Assembly: GCF_001513785.1 (NCBI RefSeq)
Contig: NZ_LNQS01000008.1
Location: 186,001-250,000 of the forward strand
Direction of reading: 5' to 3'
DNA: 64,000 nt
Origin: Rheinheimera sp. EpRS3
Lineage (GTDB): Bacteria; Pseudomonadota; Gammaproteobacteria; Enterobacterales; Alteromonadaceae
Of the stretch, positions 21,901 to 28,956 are shown piece by piece. A program made the translations under genes and the position numbers. The notes under the pieces were generated by a model, which saw only the letters and a list, made by a program, of their open reading frames with translations, searched no databases and had not been told where the DNA came from. The number at the start of each line of letters is the position of its first letter. Positions within the stretch are counted from its first letter, which is position 1.

Positions 21901-22002
21901 GTTGCCAGTAAGGGAAATATCCCCAAAAGGCAGCTCACTGCTCCCTCCGGTTGAGCGATCAATAACCGTTAGCTCTTCAACACTAGTTGCCATAACCTTC
22001 AT
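12985..22002 (-). CDS. bapA: giant BapA/LapF-type biofilm adhesin with 26 Ig-like repeats
   Basis: A 3005-residue secreted adhesin. Residues 1-115 resemble the BapA prefix domain (beta-rich, with DDLVLKFTDGSTLNVRNFF). A small-residue hydrophobic stretch at about 118-140 (GVSWLAIGLGAAGVAALAAGGG) follows. Residues 157-2363 are 26 tandem bacterial Ig-like repeats, 25 of them exactly 85 residues. The last 640 residues hold two VCBS-like domains (GQYGQLTIDAAGNYTYTPD near 2600 and GSYGVLHINKHGDYVYTPN near 2850) and a C-terminal tail for type I export. I see no cleavable Sec signal and no GGxGxD calcium repeats. It is expected to sit on the cell surface and mediate biofilm formation or attachment. 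The first ATG is used; a second at residue 4 is possible. The gene symbol follows analogy with Salmonella bapA. Confidence 0.9.
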   Translation of the reverse strand: MKVMATSVEELTVIDRSTGGSSELPFGDISLTGNSVVKIPASHTSVTFSQRLGDDLVLKFTDGSTLNVRNFFASNDNQVVFEDGGSLWLGQYDGGLNALQFTELQSLDALMLVPAASAGVSWLAIGLGAAGVAALAAGGGSSGADDNSVNPPPVSLQPLSDLAVNATGTTLIGRGQPGFTVTVRNTAGEVITTGTVAADGSFSVPLSPAQTDGDLLNVTQSNSAGNESASLTVATPDLTAPEAATNLQVGSDGSVLSGEGEPGAVVTVRNAAGDVIGTGTVAQDGQFSITLSPAQIDGSTLSVALTDSAGNVSQASMVSSPDNTPPVAASDLQVSINGSVISGRGDPGSVVTVRNQAGDIVGIGMVNIDGSFSINLSPAQADGAALSITLTDAAGNMSSVGTVNTPDLTPPPAPSSLEVSNDGTVLTGRGEAGATVTVRDATEQVVGSGIVAADGSFSVVLSPPQVEGAPLNVVLTGSNGNTSESSAVQSPDLVTLQMPTNVTVQANGTMVQGLAQPAGAEVMVHNADNQMVGWGMVNPDGSFTVMLNPPQNDGRVLRLSLRMGDQYSSPVWSDTPDITPPAAPDNLQLSADGLTVNGSGAAGSTVTIRDSAGVLVGTGTISASGLFSINLLSAQIDGSALQITLTDAAGNQSAAAAVSSPDLTAPNVPVSLQIINSGQKLIGSGEPGSVVRVLSANNEVLGIGAVLPDGSFNISLIPAQMDGAALQVTLTDAAGNTSVAGNVSSPDLTPPAAPQSVQLNAQGTALSGTGEVGATVKVLNAAGLLVGSGIVQADGSFSITLNPPQIDGGQLSVVLTDNAGNTSAAATLQSPDLVEIAAPVDLSVSPDGTTLNGEGTAGTQVQVWNAAGEQVGSGTVQGDGSFSIALTPVQQDGGALQVILTDGAGKYSAPGLVSTFDNTAPDIPVNLQVSADGSSVSGSGEAGAMVTVRDAANQIVGTGTVQANGSFSATLTPAQTDGAALSVTLTDAAGNTSLVATVNTPDLQAPAMPDNLGVSADGLTLSGTGEPGAVVTVRNMANQILGTGTVQADGSFDITLSVAQTDGSLLSVTLTDVAGNTSIAGSVNSIDLVAPAIPQNLQIMADGTQVSGDGEVGATVTIRDNTNAVVGSGVVEADGSFTITLMPAQQDGGLLSIVLTDSANNSSDAGWLSSPDLIAPDMPLNLNINAAGTLVSGQGELGALVKIYNAAGDLVGSGLVGPDGTFTVTLFPVQGDSGVLSVTLTDAAENESAAGLLNAPDLIPPAAPVNVVINVDGSSLTGSGEVDAVVTVRNAANQIVGTGTVQGDGSFSITLNPLQNDGGQLSITLTDSAGNVSAAGQLASPDLIAPDMPLALHVSTDGSSLTGSGEAGTVVTVRNAANQIVGTGTVQADGSFTILLSPVQGDSGVLDVTLTDAAGNISVAGNVSAPDLIAPDIPVNLQISADGVTVTGEGEAGAIVRIYNSDDLQIGSGLVQPDGSFSITLNLLQNDGSPVQVTLTDAAGNISAAAIIASPDLTAPDAPLNLQLNADGSTLTGTGEPGADVSVRNVLNAVVGTGTVLPDGSFSISLVPVQNNGGSLNVALTDSAGNTSGSSTVNAPDLIAPDMPTNLQVSANGSILSGTGEAGTTITVHNAANQIVGSGTVQPDGSFTLSLFPAQGDGGLLSITLADAAGNTSVAGTIASPDLIAPDLPLNLLVNASGTLLSGTGEAGTEVTVRNTANQIVGTGTVQVDGSFSVTLTPAQTDGSSLSVTLTDTAGNTSVAGDIASPDLIAPDAPFNLQVNATGTLLSGSGEAGTSVTVRNALNEVIGTGTVLANGSFSIVFTVPQGDSGLLSITLTDAAGNTSLAGTVSAPDLIPPAMPLALQVNAEGTSISGTGEAGTVVTVRNATNHIVGSGVVQGDGSFSIALNPPQVDGGELRITLTDAAGNASDAGFAMSPDLIEIVAPVNLGMDGAGTELTGEGEAGSIVTVWNEDGQQVGSGVVLPNGTFSITLVPAQIDGRSLEVVLSDGAGKYSAPGLIISPDLTAPDMAAALQVNADGSLLTGTGEAGATVEVHNAANQLLGTGTVQPDGSFSVTLAPPQQDGTALQLTLTDAAGNTSVVANVSTPDLIAPAAPANLQVSADGLSLTGNGEAGSTVTVSNAANQIIGTATVQGDGSFTVALGPAQNDGSLLQVSLTDTAGNISDTGLVLSPDLVAPSAPANLQVSADGLSLSGNGEAGATVTVRNAVNQIVGTGLVQPDGSFIITLLAVQGDSGVLSVTLTDAAGNSSDAASANAPDLIPPAVADNLSINAPGTELTGEGEPGATVTIYNADADVVGTGIVAVNGVFTIALNPAQDSGGLLSVVLADSSGNISAAAQLAAPVVVDIAAFDNAATAKVNILPTETQSSAGSAAYTLLLGLLGAINLQLLATPSIGFTVADGSEGQITLTLDTLLAIDALGEHRIVLQVKQDGQWQAISGVGQASFLSVSLLADNAKGVVVEGLAAGEYRAFVAINALVGLSIATTLSGALIQADYSNPHGYDDIAASGNVLADLNDESQQDLLTVNTVVSQVNQTVVAAAGNTVIQGQYGQLTIDAAGNYTYTPDANATVIGKAEQFQYRIIDTATGRQSTATLYVRIDSDQVDLVWGEPGNNAELVLSAGNNSAVAAVVYKNVVDAPVTNLLGTFNTPGAILVNPGKGSGQFAFQVDANDVSNIIIYAGTSLAVAVLPTFSVVLEKSNGAGGWVAVPGGSVSGTALLGLPLVGTGVSLSLDGLTGGNYRITVNTNNTIGGSFLSSVQLVQTITHLDEYTVDTNPGVSGNILANDVLGSSFTKLFVKGSSGLYQEVNYAGISITGSYGVLHINKHGDYVYTPNGSQHHTADVTELFEYQLRHPGGEIITARLEIQLDVAGAGVLSGNAVLQSDGEDAVDTHADNPQVYEQPGLSHEGWSPDFDLLTAKMQYTAELATGLDLHLSQLLDTGQHIQLRSTEASRVALTADNWQVTTDMHNLRLLAEQEYYHQNNMSVV
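14914..21534 (-). repeat. 26 tandem 255-bp repeats inside the adhesin gene
   Basis: Twenty-five units are 85 codons (255 bp) and the first is 82 codons. The consensus is APD.P.NLQVSADGS, then LSGTGEAGA.VTVRN, then IVGTGTVQ.DGSFS, then LTDAAGNTS and SPDL. Units 9 and 22, and less clearly 5, form a variant class that begins with V/IEI.AP instead of APD.P and contains KYSAPG in place of GNTS. Because units are a multiple of three and similar in base composition, long antisense open frames appear opposite the array; these are not genes. Confidence 0.93.
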
Positions 22003-22082
22003 CCATTAATACATTGACTTATAACCAACATAACGGGTTATGCCAATAATATGCTTAAGTGGAAATTTACATTGTGCGGGGT

Positions 22083-22097
22083 AACAACTGAGTTGTT
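22083..22097. promoter_or_regulatory. perfect 15-bp palindrome in the adhesin leader
   Basis: AACAACT-G-AGTTGTT is a perfect inverted repeat, flanked further out by ATTGT and ACAAT arms, about 80-95 bp before the adhesin start. It could be a regulator-binding site or an RNA hairpin in a long 5' untranslated region. The protein that might bind it is unknown. Confidence 0.4.
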
Positions 22098-22218
22098 TTA
22101 CAATAAATGTCATTACTACACATTATTAAAGGCTATTTTTGTTAACTCGCTTTAATAAACCAAACATAAAATATAAAACAAAACATCTGTACCCAACCCA
22201 AATATATTTTGTTACCTA

Positions 22219-22248
22219 AAAGTAGACAACAGGTTCTGGCATTGTCAA
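22219..22248 (-). promoter_or_regulatory. candidate promoter of the adhesin operon
   Basis: On the minus strand, TTGACA (22243-22248) and TACTTT (22219-22224) are separated by 18 bp. Transcription would start near 22212 and give an AT-rich leader of about 210 bases that contains the 22083 palindrome. The whole 22003-22311 stretch holds no gene. Confidence 0.35.
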
Positions 22249-22311
22249 ATGGATCTGAAACAGAGACAGAAATTACCGCTCAAAGCAGGCGTAAATGTAT
22301 TATGGAGTTGA

Positions 22312-22350
22312 TAAAAAGCAGTAAGCCAGCTACTAGCTGGCTTACTAAAA
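22312..22350 (-). terminator. intrinsic terminator of the thrABC-ung unit
   Basis: A perfect 12-bp stem (AGTAAGCCAGCT / AGCTGGCTTACT) with a 3-base loop is followed on the minus strand by GCTTTTTAT. It lies 20 bp past the ung stop codon and separates this operon from the adhesin promoter region. Confidence 0.88.
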
Positions 22351-22365
22351 TAGAATAAGCAGTTG

Positions 22366-23022
22366 TTAAATCTGCCAGTTAACCGGGTCTTTACCCTGCT
22401 TAACCAGTAGCTCATTTGCCTGTTTGAAGTGGCCACAGCCAAGAAAGCCGCGATGAGCAGACAGCGGTGACGGATGCGGTGCTTCCAGCACAAAATGGCG
22501 TTGCCGGTCGATCAGACGGCCCTTTTTCTGCGCGTGCGAGCCCCAAAGCAGAAATACGATGCCCTGACATTGTACGCTGATTTGGGCAATGACCTTATCG
22601 GTAAATTGCTCCCAGCCTAAATGGCGGTGCGAATTGGGTTGAGTCGCCACTACAGTCAGCACGGTATTAAGCAACAATACCCCCTGGCGGGCCCAGCTTT
22701 CCAGACAGCCATGCTGTGGGATCTGAAAATCGGCATACTCCAGTGCCAGTTCTTTATACATATTTTGCAGTGATGGTGGCACCCGCACGCCCTGGCGTAC
22801 AGAAAATGCCAGACCATGCGCCTGATTCGGCCCGTGATAAGGATCCTGCCCCAGGATCACCACTTTCAGGTTATCCAGCCCGGTCAGCTTAAAGGCATTA
22901 AACACATCACTTTCAGGCGGATATATTACCTGCCCGGCCTGGCGCGCCTGCTTTACCTGCTCCAGGGTCTCAATAAAATAGGGCTGGGTTTTCTCCTGCC
23001 CCAATAGCTGCTGCCACGGCAT
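22366..23022 (-). CDS. ung: uracil-DNA glycosylase
   Basis: A 218-residue family 1 uracil-DNA glycosylase, which removes uracil from DNA to begin base excision repair. The water-activating motif GQDPYHGP is followed by the uracil-binding LLLNTVLTV segment and the [20 protein letters not shown]-intercalation loop with its catalytic histidine. The length is normal. Its ATG overlaps the thrC stop as TGATG, so ung appears to be the last gene of the threonine operon by translational coupling. A strong terminator follows. Confidence 0.97.
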   Translation of the reverse strand: MPWQQLLGQEKTQPYFIETLEQVKQARQAGQVIYPPESDVFNAFKLTGLDNLKVVILGQDPYHGPNQAHGLAFSVRQGVRVPPSLQNMYKELALEYADFQIPQHGCLESWARQGVLLLNTVLTVVATQPNSHRHLGWEQFTDKVIAQISVQCQGIVFLLWGSHAQKKGRLIDRQRHFVLEAPHPSPLSAHRGFLGCGHFKQANELLVKQGKDPVNWQI

Positions 23023-24305
23023 CAGGCTTGCTCCAGTTTTAATAGCTCTTGCTGCAGCACAGCAAAATCTGCCGGAATGTCTTTGCTCAGCCCCTGCTCT
23101 GAGGCACAGCGCGCCAGCACTTCCGGCAACGCTATCGGAGTACCCAGAATATTCTCTACCTGCTCTTTAAATTTAGCCGGGTGAGCAGTACCGAGGAAAA
23201 TGCCGTATTCGCCTTGCTGCAAGCTGCGCTTTAACGCTTTAAAAGCCACCGCTGCATGCGGCTCGCTTAAATAGCCAAGCTGCGACAATTGCCGTACGCC
23301 AAACACGGTATCGTCTTCATCTACCATTACTGCTTCAATATCAGTGCGGTTAATTACGCCTTGTGCCAGCAGCGCCTCTACCCTTGGCCAGTTATTCGGT
23401 GCGGCTACATCCATTGCATTTGACAGTGTGGCAACAGTGGCTTTTGGCTGCCAGCTGCCACTGCGCCAATAACGCGGTACTGTGTCATTAGCATTAGTCG
23501 CGGCAACCATACGTTTAATGGGCAAACCCAAAGTTTTAGCAATTAAACCGGCAGTTAAATTACCAAAGTTACCACTGGGTACCGCAATAACTATCTGATC
23601 ACGTTTTTCGGCAGGCACCTGTGCTACGGCTTCAAAGTAATAGCAAATCTGGGCAAATAAGCGGCTGATATTAATCGAATTAGCCGAGTTAATACTGAGT
23701 TTTTCTACCAGCGCCTTGTGATCAAATACCTGTTTTACCAGTGCCTGACACTGATCAAAATCGCCCTCAACCGCCAGCGTGGTGATATTTTCGCCCAAAG
23801 TGGTAAACAGCTTTTCCTGTAACGGGCTGATTTTGCCTTTGGGGAATAAAATCACCACCTGCACACCACTCTGGCGATAAAAAGCATGTGCCACGGCAGC
23901 ACCGGTATCGCCCGATGTTGCAGTAACAATAGTGGTTTTCTTACCGCCTTGCGCCTTTGCCAGCGCCTGAGCCATAAAACGGCCGCCAAAATCTTTAAAC
24001 GCCAGGGTCGGCCCGTGAAACAACTCCAGACAACTTACGTCATCGGTTACCGGCACCAGTGGTGCCGGAAAGGTAAAGGCACTGCTAACCATCTGCGTGA
24101 CTTCTGCCTGGCTTAGCTCGTCACCGATTAATGCCTGCAAAATAGCACTGCTTCGCTCTACCAGTGACATGCCAAGCAGCTTATCAATATCCAGTTTAGG
24201 CCAGCTGGTCGGGAAAAATAAGCCTTGCTGCTGCCCCAACCCCTGGCGTACTGCCTGTAAAAAACTCACCTGCTCGGCAGGTACTTTAATATTCGTTAAC
24301 ATCAT
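23022..24305 (-). CDS. thrC: threonine synthase
   Basis: A 427-residue PLP enzyme converting O-phosphohomoserine to threonine and phosphate, the last step of threonine synthesis. The PLP-lysine motif is in [17 protein letters not shown], and the phosphate-binding glycine loop in [26 protein letters not shown] and the C-terminal GTAHPAKF motif are also present. The length matches E. coli ThrC. It sits 9 bp after thrB and overlaps ung by one base. It acts in the cytoplasm and is probably controlled from the thr attenuator. Confidence 0.97.
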   Translation of the reverse strand: MMLTNIKVPAEQVSFLQAVRQGLGQQQGLFFPTSWPKLDIDKLLGMSLVERSSAILQALIGDELSQAEVTQMVSSAFTFPAPLVPVTDDVSCLELFHGPTLAFKDFGGRFMAQALAKAQGGKKTTIVTATSGDTGAAVAHAFYRQSGVQVVILFPKGKISPLQEKLFTTLGENITTLAVEGDFDQCQALVKQVFDHKALVEKLSINSANSINISRLFAQICYYFEAVAQVPAEKRDQIVIAVPSGNFGNLTAGLIAKTLGLPIKRMVAATNANDTVPRYWRSGSWQPKATVATLSNAMDVAAPNNWPRVEALLAQGVINRTDIEAVMVDEDDTVFGVRQLSQLGYLSEPHAAVAFKALKRSLQQGEYGIFLGTAHPAKFKEQVENILGTPIALPEVLARCASEQGLSKDIPADFAVLQQELLKLEQA

Positions 24306-24314
24306 TATTCTTTC

Positions 24315-25265
24315 CTACAGCGTCCGTGCGCCAGCCAATGATAAGCGACAAATTTGCGTGGTCGCGTCCTGATTCTTTTCATAATGCCGCGATAAATAGT
24401 CAGCGGCAAGCTGAGCCTGCGCTTCATTGCGGCACAATGCAAATAAGGTGGGGCCAGCACCTGAGATACCAACATGCAACACCCCTTCTGCCATTAAAGC
24501 TGCCCTGAGCGAAGGTAATTCAGGAATAAGCGGTGTGCGGGCGGGCTCTGCTACCAGATCTTGCAATGCACCTGCAGCATCCGTTTCATCACCGGCATAC
24601 AGCGCACTGATAAAACGGCTTAACATACCAGCAAAAGCAATACTGTGAGGCAAACTCAACTGCTGCGGCAACACGGCGCGTGCCGCTTTGGTCGATAACA
24701 CCGTGCCTGGGTAACTCAGCACCACCCGCCAATGCTCAAACCAGGGTAAAGTACGGCAAATATGCGGGCTTTGCGGCAACATCAGTTGCAGGCCACCAAA
24801 GTAAGATGGCGCGACATTATCATAATGCACACTGCCACTAACACCACCTTCCGCTTGCGCCATCAGTTGCAGCAATTCGGCCTCAGATAATGGTTTACCA
24901 AAGTAATCATTAAAGGCATAACAGGCCACCACTATCGAACAGGCGCTGGAGCCCAACCCACTGCCCACCGGCAGGTTTTTATGTAGTCGCAGCGTCAGGC
25001 GCGGTAAGGTGCGGCCCAGCTTTTGTTCAAAGGCATAAAAGCAGCTTAATACCAGATTATCTGTACTATTTGCCGGTAACTGATGCAGGTAGCGGCCAAC
25101 AATTTCTAAGCTCAGCTCTGCCTGCTCAGCGCAGATATCCAGTACATCGCCAAACAGTTCACCGTTTACCGGTTCAAAAGCGGCGCCTAACAAGTCAAAA
25201 CCAACCGAAAAATTACCGGTAGACGCCGGGGCGTAATAACGCTTTAAATAAGAAAACTGCTGCAT
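24315..25265 (-). CDS. thrB: homoserine kinase
   Basis: A 316-residue GHMP-family kinase that phosphorylates homoserine for threonine synthase. The ATP-binding GHMP motif is LPVGSGLGSSACSIV. The N-terminal YAPASTGNFSVGFDLLGAAF and the C-terminal HVGISGAGPTLFAL glycine-rich motif are typical of ThrB. The gene lies 5 bp behind thrA and 9 bp before thrC in the conserved thrABC order. It begins with MQQFSYLKRYYAPAS, so the ATG at 25265 gives the standard N-terminus. Confidence 0.97.
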   Translation of the reverse strand: MQQFSYLKRYYAPASTGNFSVGFDLLGAAFEPVNGELFGDVLDICAEQAELSLEIVGRYLHQLPANSTDNLVLSCFYAFEQKLGRTLPRLTLRLHKNLPVGSGLGSSACSIVVACYAFNDYFGKPLSEAELLQLMAQAEGGVSGSVHYDNVAPSYFGGLQLMLPQSPHICRTLPWFEHWRVVLSYPGTVLSTKAARAVLPQQLSLPHSIAFAGMLSRFISALYAGDETDAAGALQDLVAEPARTPLIPELPSLRAALMAEGVLHVGISGAGPTLFALCRNEAQAQLAADYLSRHYEKNQDATTQICRLSLAGARTL

Positions 25266-25270
25266 CGTTA

Positions 25271-27730
25271 TTACACCTGTTGTTGCCAGCCAAGGGTGCG
25301 CATAATATCGCTGAATACGCCTGCCGATGTTACCGCCGCACCTGCGCCATAACCACGCAGTACAAACGGAATAGGCTGGTAATAGCGGGTATGAATAGCC
25401 AGCGCATTTTCACCATCTTTAACCTTTGCCAGCGGATGATCTGCTGCCAGCGCTTTAATGGCTACCCGGCACTTGCCGTCTGCAATTTCACCAATATATC
25501 TGAGCACTTTACCTTCAGCTCTGGCGGCATTAATACGTTTGGCAAAGCTGTCATCAAGCTGCGGTAAGCCGGCGATAAAATCATCTGTGCTGGCCCCGGC
25601 TGCAAAATCTGCGGGCAATACTGATTCTACTTCAACATCGCTCAGCTCCAGCGCCATACCGGCTTCACGCGCCAGAATTAACAGCTTGCGCGCGACATCC
25701 ATGCCGGACAGATCATCGCGTGGATCCGGCTCGGTAAAGCCCATTGTCCGGGCTTTTTTAGTGACGTCAGACAGGCTGACACCGGCTTCCAGCTCACCAA
25801 AAATGTAAGATAACGACCCTGACAAGATACCTTCAAAAGCAAGTAATTCGTCACCGGCATTGAGCAACCCCTGTAAGGTATCAATAACCGGCAAACCGGC
25901 GCCAACGGTAGTTTCATACAAAAAGCGGCGGCGATGTTGCTGCGCCAGCTGACGCAGTTGCTGATAATAAGCATAAGAGGCCGTATTGGCTTTTTTATTC
26001 GGTGTTACCACATGGAAACCCGCGGCAATAAAATCAGCATATTGCGCCGCAACCTGCTCTGAGCTGGTGCAATCTACCAGTACCGGATTTGTCAGATGCT
26101 GCTGCTGGGCAAACTGGTTCAGCGTATCCAGAGAAAATGCCTGTTTAGCCTCTGCCAGCTGAGGTTGCCACTGTGATAAATCAATGCCGTCACTGTGCAA
26201 CAATACCGCCTTGCTATTGGCAATGCCGTACACTGTTACCTTAACCTGGCGGCTATGTAAAAAGGCCTGTTGGCGCTGAATTTGTTGCAGCAGTTCGCTA
26301 CCCACCACACCACAGCCAACCAGAAATACATCAATGCTGGGGATATGGCTGAAAAAGTTTTCATGGCACACTTTTACGGCATTTTTACAGGCTGCCTGCT
26401 CAATCACCGCAGAAATAGAACGTTCGCTGCTGTCCTGTGCTATGGCCACTACATTAACCCGCGCCTGCGCCAGCGATGCAAAAAACTTCGCCGCTACACC
26501 GCGGTGTTGGCGCATACCATCACCGACCAGGCTAACAATTGCCATATCAGACAAAATACTCAGCGGGCGCAGCAAACCGGTTTGCAGCTCTAACTCGAAC
26601 TCTTGCTGCAGGGCATTTTTGGCTGCCGTTAAATGCAACTGCGGTACACAAAAGCTGATACTGAATTCTGATGATGACTGGGTGATCAGGCTGACAGAAA
26701 TATGCGCCCGCGCCATAGAGGCAAATACCCGGCTGGCCATACCCACCACGCCTTTTAAACCCGGGCCGGATACCGTGACCAATGCCAGATGCTCAAGGCT
26801 GGAAATACCTTTAACCAGCGCATCGCCTTCACCGTTATTATCAATGCAGGTGCCAGGAGCTGACGGATTAAGGGTATTTTTGATAAAACAGGCGATATTG
26901 TACCGTGCCAGTGGGCCTATGGTTTTCGGATGCAGCACCTTGGCGCCAAAGTACGATAACTCCATCGCTTCGTCGTAAGACAATTTATCAATTAACTTGG
27001 CATTTTTAACCTGACGCGGATCGGCGCTGTACACACCATCTACGTCAGTCCAAATCTCGCAGGCGCTGGCGCGGATACTGGCAGCAACAATAGCACCGGA
27101 GTAATCGGAGCCGTTACGCCCCAGCAAACAGGTTTCACCCTGTGCATTGCTGGACACAAAGCCGGCAATCACATACACCTGTGCGCTCTGGCTGGCGATA
27201 GCATGCTGTAACGTCAGCTCCGATGCGGCAATATCTGCCGTGGCATTTAAATAATCGCCACTACTTTTAACCAGTTTCACACCATCCAGTGCAACGGTTT
27301 GTACCTGCTTAGCAGTGAGCAACGCTGTCATCAGAGCCACGCTGAATTGCTCGCCCAATCCCAGAATTTGCGCCTTAATATGGTCAGGGCAATGCCTGAG
27401 CAACTGCATACCGGTAAGCTGGGCTTGCAGCTGCGTGTGCTGCTGGCTAATAACATCATCTAAACCGCTTAGCTCTGCTGCTGGAAATAACGCCAGCGCC
27501 TCACTGGCCAGAGCCTGATAGCGCTGCAGCAACTGCTGTAACAGCGGGCTGAAATCCGACCCCAAATAGGCTAAATCGGTTAGCTCAACCAGCGTATTGG
27601 TTACGCCCTGTGGCGCAGATAACACCAGACAAATACTGTCCGTCGCCGTTTGCTGCTGCACTATCTGTGCGACTCCGGCAAAACGGTTTACTGACGCCAG
27701 TGACGATCCGCCAAACTTGAGCACCCTCAT
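25271..27730 (-). CDS. thrA: bifunctional aspartokinase I / homoserine dehydrogenase I
   Basis: An 819-residue fusion catalysing the first and third steps of the aspartate pathway. The aspartokinase domain (about 1-290) begins [14 protein letters not shown] and has [12 protein letters not shown] and the [15 protein letters not shown] motif. Two ACT regulatory segments span about 310-460 ([20 protein letters not shown]). The homoserine dehydrogenase domain covers 465-819, with the dinucleotide fold [17 protein letters not shown] and [19 protein letters not shown]. In E. coli this isoform is inhibited by threonine. A GGAG site precedes the ATG. The upstream leader and attenuator are described separately. 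Confidence 0.97.
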   Translation of the reverse strand: MRVLKFGGSSLASVNRFAGVAQIVQQQTATDSICLVLSAPQGVTNTLVELTDLAYLGSDFSPLLQQLLQRYQALASEALALFPAAELSGLDDVISQQHTQLQAQLTGMQLLRHCPDHIKAQILGLGEQFSVALMTALLTAKQVQTVALDGVKLVKSSGDYLNATADIAASELTLQHAIASQSAQVYVIAGFVSSNAQGETCLLGRNGSDYSGAIVAASIRASACEIWTDVDGVYSADPRQVKNAKLIDKLSYDEAMELSYFGAKVLHPKTIGPLARYNIACFIKNTLNPSAPGTCIDNNGEGDALVKGISSLEHLALVTVSGPGLKGVVGMASRVFASMARAHISVSLITQSSSEFSISFCVPQLHLTAAKNALQQEFELELQTGLLRPLSILSDMAIVSLVGDGMRQHRGVAAKFFASLAQARVNVVAIAQDSSERSISAVIEQAACKNAVKVCHENFFSHIPSIDVFLVGCGVVGSELLQQIQRQQAFLHSRQVKVTVYGIANSKAVLLHSDGIDLSQWQPQLAEAKQAFSLDTLNQFAQQQHLTNPVLVDCTSSEQVAAQYADFIAAGFHVVTPNKKANTASYAYYQQLRQLAQQHRRRFLYETTVGAGLPVIDTLQGLLNAGDELLAFEGILSGSLSYIFGELEAGVSLSDVTKKARTMGFTEPDPRDDLSGMDVARKLLILAREAGMALELSDVEVESVLPADFAAGASTDDFIAGLPQLDDSFAKRINAARAEGKVLRYIGEIADGKCRVAIKALAADHPLAKVKDGENALAIHTRYYQPIPFVLRGYGAGAAVTSAGVFSDIMRTLGWQQQV

Positions 27731-27814
27731 TTTAAACTCCTTCGCTTAATTTACTGTTATTGTCAGTTATCGCGATACTTGGTTTATTCGGTAACAGCTC
27801 TGCACAACAGAGCC

Positions 27815-27900
27815 AAAAAAAAACCCGTGACATTTGAGGTCACGGGTCTTTTCTACAGACAACACACCGCCGACCTCCTACCCCGAAGGGTTGGTGGTAA
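27815..27900 (-). terminator. thr operon attenuator (pause hairpin plus terminator)
   Basis: On the minus strand, a pause-type hairpin overlaps the last Thr codons: CCACCAACCC, a TTCG tetraloop and GGGGTAGGAGG, with two A-A mismatches. Thirty bases after the leader stop comes a 9-bp terminator stem (27823-27831 / 27839-27847, ACCCGTGAC) followed by eight or nine T's (27815-27823). This is the standard layout of a threonine and isoleucine sensing attenuator ahead of thrA. Confidence 0.92.
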
Positions 27901-27937
27901 TAATAATGGTGGTGAGTGTCGTGGTTTTTATTTTCAT
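27878..27937 (-). CDS. thrL: thr operon leader peptide
   Basis: A 19-codon frame reads MKIKTTTLTTIIITTNPSG, with seven threonine and four isoleucine codons, then TAG. Composition and place match E. coli ThrL (21 residues): when charged tRNA-Thr or tRNA-Ile is scarce, ribosomes stall here and the downstream terminator is not formed. No Shine-Dalgarno sequence is evident, and the ATG falls only about seven bases past the best -10 element. The peptide itself has no other known role. Confidence 0.92.
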   Translation of the reverse strand: MKIKTTTLTTIIITTNPSG

Positions 27938-27943
27938 GGCTTC

Positions 27944-27973
27944 ACTATGCACAGACTTGTAGACGTCTGTCAA
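27944..27973 (-). promoter_or_regulatory. thr operon promoter with tandem met-box-like sites in the spacer
   Basis: On the minus strand, -35 TTGACA (27968-27973) and -10 CATAGT (27944-27949) are 18 bp apart. The spacer contains a perfect met box AGACGTCT (27961-27968) directly adjoining a 6/8 match AGACTTGT (27953-27960). MetJ binds two or more adjacent 8-bp met boxes, so methionine repression of the operon is possible in addition to attenuation. Confidence 0.5.
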
Positions 27974-27993
27974 CGGCTAATTTTTCACACCGG

Positions 27994-28956
27994 CTATTTT
28001 ACCTTTTTAAGGTAACCTTCAAGCTCTGGTTGATAGGCAACGGCCCTATTACGCCCCTGTCTTTTGGCACAATACAGCGCCGTATCGGCGCGTTGGATCA
28101 GCTCATCAACACTTTGATCAAAGTAGGACACCACACCAATGCTGATGGTGGCTTTGAGTGTCTGCTGGTTATATAGCATTTTATGCTGGGCAACGGTGTC
28201 GCAAATGCGGTTAGCCACCTGCAGCGCGCCTGTCATGCCAGTATCGGGCAATATAATGCCAAATTCCTCGCCGCCATAACGGCCGAACAAATCGGTGTCT
28301 CTGAGCAATGAACCAATTAGTCGTGATAACTCGATCAGCACAAAATCGCCGCCCTGATGGCCGTATTGATCATTAAGATCTTTAAATTTATCCAGATCGA
28401 ATAACAACAAAGACAACGGATGCTGATAGCGCTCAGCACGCTGAATTTCATACCCCAGTTGCTGCTGCCAGTAACGACGGTTATACACACTGGTTAAGCC
28501 ATCGGTGCGGTTGGCATGTTCCAGCTGCATTACGCTTTGCTGTAATTGCTGCTGATATACATAAGCGTCGGTGGCATCTTCAATCAGCAAGCAAATGTAG
28601 CGCGATACGCCATCCGGCGCAGTAAGAGGCAGCATACTGCAGTTCTGGGCCATATACTGGCTGTCGCTGCTAAGAGGGCGCAGATGGGCTAATTTAATAA
28701 TGTACTGCCGCTGCTCCCAGCTGCTGAACGCCGGAACCTGCAAATGCAACACGCTGTCCAGTTTGCGTCGCAGCCAGGCCAGAGGTAAGTCAGCAAAAAC
28801 ATCTTCCAGCAAGTTACCCTGCACTTTAGCCAGATCCACGTCGGCACGCCGGGCAATAAACTGATTAAAAAATACCACCCGGTATTGTGCATCCAATACC
28901 AACACACCGGTATTAAGCTGAGTCAGTAAAGGTTGCAGTAGCCAGTCCAGTTGCAT
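27994..28956 (-). CDS. diguanylate cyclase with N-terminal PAS-like sensor domain
   Basis: A 320-residue cytoplasmic protein. Residues 1-130 look like a PAS fold (LNTGVLVLDAQYRVVFFNQFIARRA is typical of a PAS start), followed by a short helical linker and a GGDEF domain from about 155. The active-site loop is GGEEF, a competent variant, and TDGLTSVYNRRYW and LYCAKRQGRN are conserved. I see no RxxD inhibitory site directly before GGEEF. It should make cyclic di-GMP. The ATG at 28956 overlaps the stop of the CheC-like gene as TGATG; the TTG one codon upstream is less likely. It is the last gene of a receiver-CheC-GGDEF operon. Confidence 0.92.
   Translation of the reverse strand: MQLDWLLQPLLTQLNTGVLVLDAQYRVVFFNQFIARRADVDLAKVQGNLLEDVFADLPLAWLRRKLDSVLHLQVPAFSSWEQRQYIIKLAHLRPLSSDSQYMAQNCSMLPLTAPDGVSRYICLLIEDATDAYVYQQQLQQSVMQLEHANRTDGLTSVYNRRYWQQQLGYEIQRAERYQHPLSLLLFDLDKFKDLNDQYGHQGGDFVLIELSRLIGSLLRDTDLFGRYGGEEFGIILPDTGMTGALQVANRICDTVAQHKMLYNQQTLKATISIGVVSYFDQSVDELIQRADTALYCAKRQGRNRAVAYQPELEGYLKKVK

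Noticed and set aside
27815-27937. thr leader structure as a riboswitch
   Set aside because: A Thr/Ile-rich leader peptide plus pause and terminator hairpins explain the region fully as a transcription attenuator.
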